Position numbers and translations under genes: made by a program
Shown: positions 5,325-6,730 of the stretch, one piece after another
Layout: each line of letters starts with the position of its first letter
Position numbering within the stretch: the first letter of the stretch is position 1
NCBI GenBank assembly: GCA_001795115.1
Contig: MGNI01000161.1
Coordinates: 5,910-12,639 of the forward strand
Length of the DNA: 6,730 nt
DNA from: Chloroflexi bacterium RBG_16_48_8
GTDB lineage: Bacteria > Chloroflexota > Anaerolineae > Anaerolineales > E44-bin32
Direction: 5' to 3'
The notes under the pieces: generated by a model
Databases searched by the model: none
Told to the model about the DNA's origin: nothing
Seen by the model: the letters and a program-made list of their open reading frames with translations, nothing else

Positions 5325-6482
5325 GTGCGATTTCTTGAGTACGAAGGTAAGCAGCTTCTGGCAAAACGAGGTATCCCGATCCCGCGGGGTATCCTTGCCA
5401 CTACTCCCATTGAGGTCGAGGCTGCCGCCAAGGAATTGAATGGTCCTGTTGTGATCAAAGCCCAGATCCCCATGGGTGGGAGAGGTAAGGCGGGTGGGAT
5501 CCTCTTTGCAGAAAATTCAAAAGAGGCCAGGGAGAAAGCGCAAGAGCTGTTCGGCCAGGAGATCAAGGGATATCCGGTGAACTTCCTTTTGATAGAGGAG
5601 CAGGTTGTTGTCACTCAAGAGATTTTCATCAGCGTCGTTCTGGATGTCATCGAATCCAAACAGCTTATCCTTCTCTCAACGCAAGGAGGGGTTGAGATCG
5701 AAACCCTGGCTGAAAAAACCCCTGAACGATTGGTACGTTATTTTCTACATCCACTGGAGGACATCTCGGGCCATACTGCCCGGGATCTGCTGCGGAGAAC
5801 GGGGTTATGCGGGCAGAACTTGGTAGGTGTCGCTACTGTATTGACTAACCTGGTCAAGTGCACAGCTGACTTGGATCTCACCCTGGCAGAGATCAACCCC
5901 CTCTTTATCCTGGGAGATGGGAGTATCATCGCTGGGGACGCAAAAATCGAAATGGATGATGGAGCCTTGCCAAGGCAGCGAAAGCACTTAAGTGAACTCG
6001 AAGAAACGACGGGACGTCCCATTGCTGAACTGGGTGTGGCCCAAGGGGCTCGGATCGCGTACGAACCCCTGGGTGGAGAAATCGGCATCCTGGCCGGTGG
6101 TGCCGGACTTGCGTTGGCGACGATGGATATTGTCCATTTGAATGGGAGCACGCCGGCGGACTTCTTGGATTTTGGAGGAGGGGGTTCCGCTGAACTCATT
6201 GCTCGCGCGCTACGCATGGTTTTAAGTCAAGACTCGGTGCGCGGTGTTCTGATGAATGCTTATGGGGGTATCAATAACTGTGAAGTGATGGCTCAAGGAG
6301 TCGTGGAAGTTGTCACTGAGGATAAACCCAACGTGCCCATTGTGGTCAAGATGCGAGGCCACTTCCAGGAAGAGGGCTGGGCGCTGTTAGAGAAAAACAA
6401 CATCCCCGTCATCAAGGGTGGTACGACGGATGAGGCTGTTGAACTTCTACTGACCCTTGTCAACAAGACGGGAGGTTTGTAG
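5325..6482 (+). CDS. Succinate-CoA-ligase-like beta subunit (ATP-grasp), acid substrate uncertain
   Basis: From GTG 5325 this is 385 residues, the normal SucC length. It is the nucleotide- and acid-binding half of an NDP-forming acyl-CoA synthetase that joins a carboxylic acid to CoA through a phosphohistidine on the alpha subunit. The ATP-grasp domain covers about 1-230, with VVIKAQIPMGGRGKAGGI (42-59), STQGGVEIETLAEKTPE (118-134) and the metal-site region LAEINPLFI (188-196) to GDAKIEMDDGALPRQ (204-218), where N191 and D205 are the expected ligands. The CoA-ligase domain follows, with GEIGILAGGAGLALATMD (251-268), FLDFGGGG (280-287) and NAYGGINNCE (311-320). In SucC the last two loops usually read VNGAGLAM and FGGIVRCD, so key substrate-side positions differ. 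Malate-CoA ligase (MtkA-like) or another acid ligase is possible. The stop abuts the alpha-subunit ATG, a tight operon. Confidence 0.88.
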   Translation: MRFLEYEGKQLLAKRGIPIPRGILATTPIEVEAAAKELNGPVVIKAQIPMGGRGKAGGILFAENSKEAREKAQELFGQEIKGYPVNFLLIEEQVVVTQEIFISVVLDVIESKQLILLSTQGGVEIETLAEKTPERLVRYFLHPLEDISGHTARDLLRRTGLCGQNLVGVATVLTNLVKCTADLDLTLAEINPLFILGDGSIIAGDAKIEMDDGALPRQRKHLSELEETTGRPIAELGVAQGARIAYEPLGGEIGILAGGAGLALATMDIVHLNGSTPADFLDFGGGGSAELIARALRMVLSQDSVRGVLMNAYGGINNCEVMAQGVVEVVTEDKPNVPIVVKMRGHFQEEGWALLEKNNIPVIKGGTTDEAVELLLTLVNKTGGL

Positions 6483-6730
6483 ATGTCCGTTCTTGTGGAC
6501 AAGCGCTCTCGTATCCTGGTTCAAGGGATTACTGGCCGACAAGGATCCTTACACACGCAACTCATGCTGGAGTACGGCTCTCAGATTGTAGCCGGTGTCA
6601 CCCCAGGGAGGGGCGGTGAAAGGATTGTGGATGTGCCCGTGTTCGACACGGTTCAAGAGGCATGCGAGCACACCGATCCAAACGTCTCCGTGATTTTCGT
6701 TCCGGCTATGTGGACACTGGAAGCGGTAAG
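6483..6730 (+). CDS. Succinate-CoA-ligase-like alpha subunit, N-terminal fragment
   Basis: The ATG follows the TAG of the beta subunit with no gap. GGGAGG (6470-6475) inside the end of the beta gene lies seven bases upstream, so translation is coupled and the subunits would be made in equal amounts. The 82 complete codons in the window cover the start of the CoA-binding Rossmann domain. The opening MSVLVDKRSRILVQGITGRQ closely follows SucD, with GITGRQGSLH (15-24), VAGVTPGRGG (36-45) and VPVFDTVQEA (51-60). The active-site histidine that is phosphorylated lies further downstream and cannot be checked. Variants in the window: GITGRQG where SucD has GFTGSQG, and PAMWTLEAV after the VSVIFVPA strand where SucD has PAPFCKDSI. 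As with its partner, the acid substrate is not settled. Confidence 0.88.
   Translation, partial: MSVLVDKRSRILVQGITGRQGSLHTQLMLEYGSQIVAGVTPGRGGERIVDVPVFDTVQEACEHTDPNVSVIFVPAMWTLEAV

Overview
This is a bacterial window in which every supported gene reads on the + strand. It has two compositionally different halves. The left half (1 to about 2310) is AT-rich: one 60-base line inside the permease (1501-1560) has 15 G+C. The right half (about 2385 to the end) is much richer in G+C: one line inside the CoA-ligase gene (6061-6120) has 39. Strong Shine-Dalgarno sites and sigma70-like promoter spacing fit a bacterium. The phylum cannot be fixed from the sequence; catabolic gene sets of this kind occur in metagenomic Chloroflexota, Firmicutes and Desulfobacterota, but that is only an impression.

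Left half: the window opens in the last 89 codons of an M24-fold metallopeptidase-like gene. A 316-bp AT-rich non-coding stretch follows, holding a terminator-like hairpin and two dyad sites. Next come two adjacent genes of a NitT/TauT/SsuB-type ABC importer, an ATPase (587-1381) and a permease (1397-2248). No periplasmic substrate-binding protein is present in the window, so the substrate is open.

Right half: a well-formed promoter and a TGTATACA palindrome precede a GntR/FCD transcription regulator (2385-3098). After a 292-bp non-coding region with two near-identical hairpins inside an 11-bp inverted repeat come four catabolic-type genes. They are a CtBP-like D-2-hydroxyacid dehydrogenase (3391-4362), a creatininase-superfamily metal-dependent amidohydrolase (4476-5249), a succinate-CoA-ligase-like beta subunit (5325-6482) and the start of its alpha subunit (6483 onward, cut by the window end).

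Working model (inference): the right half is an FCD-regulated catabolic cluster. The amidohydrolase releases or processes an amide-containing acid, the dehydrogenase interconverts a 2-hydroxy and 2-oxo acid, and the two-subunit ligase activates a carboxylic acid as its CoA ester. The beta subunit departs from SucC at segments near the acid-binding site, so its substrate may not be succinate. A shared TGTnnACA core ahead of both the regulator and the ABC importer hints that one regulator may control both, despite the composition break between them.
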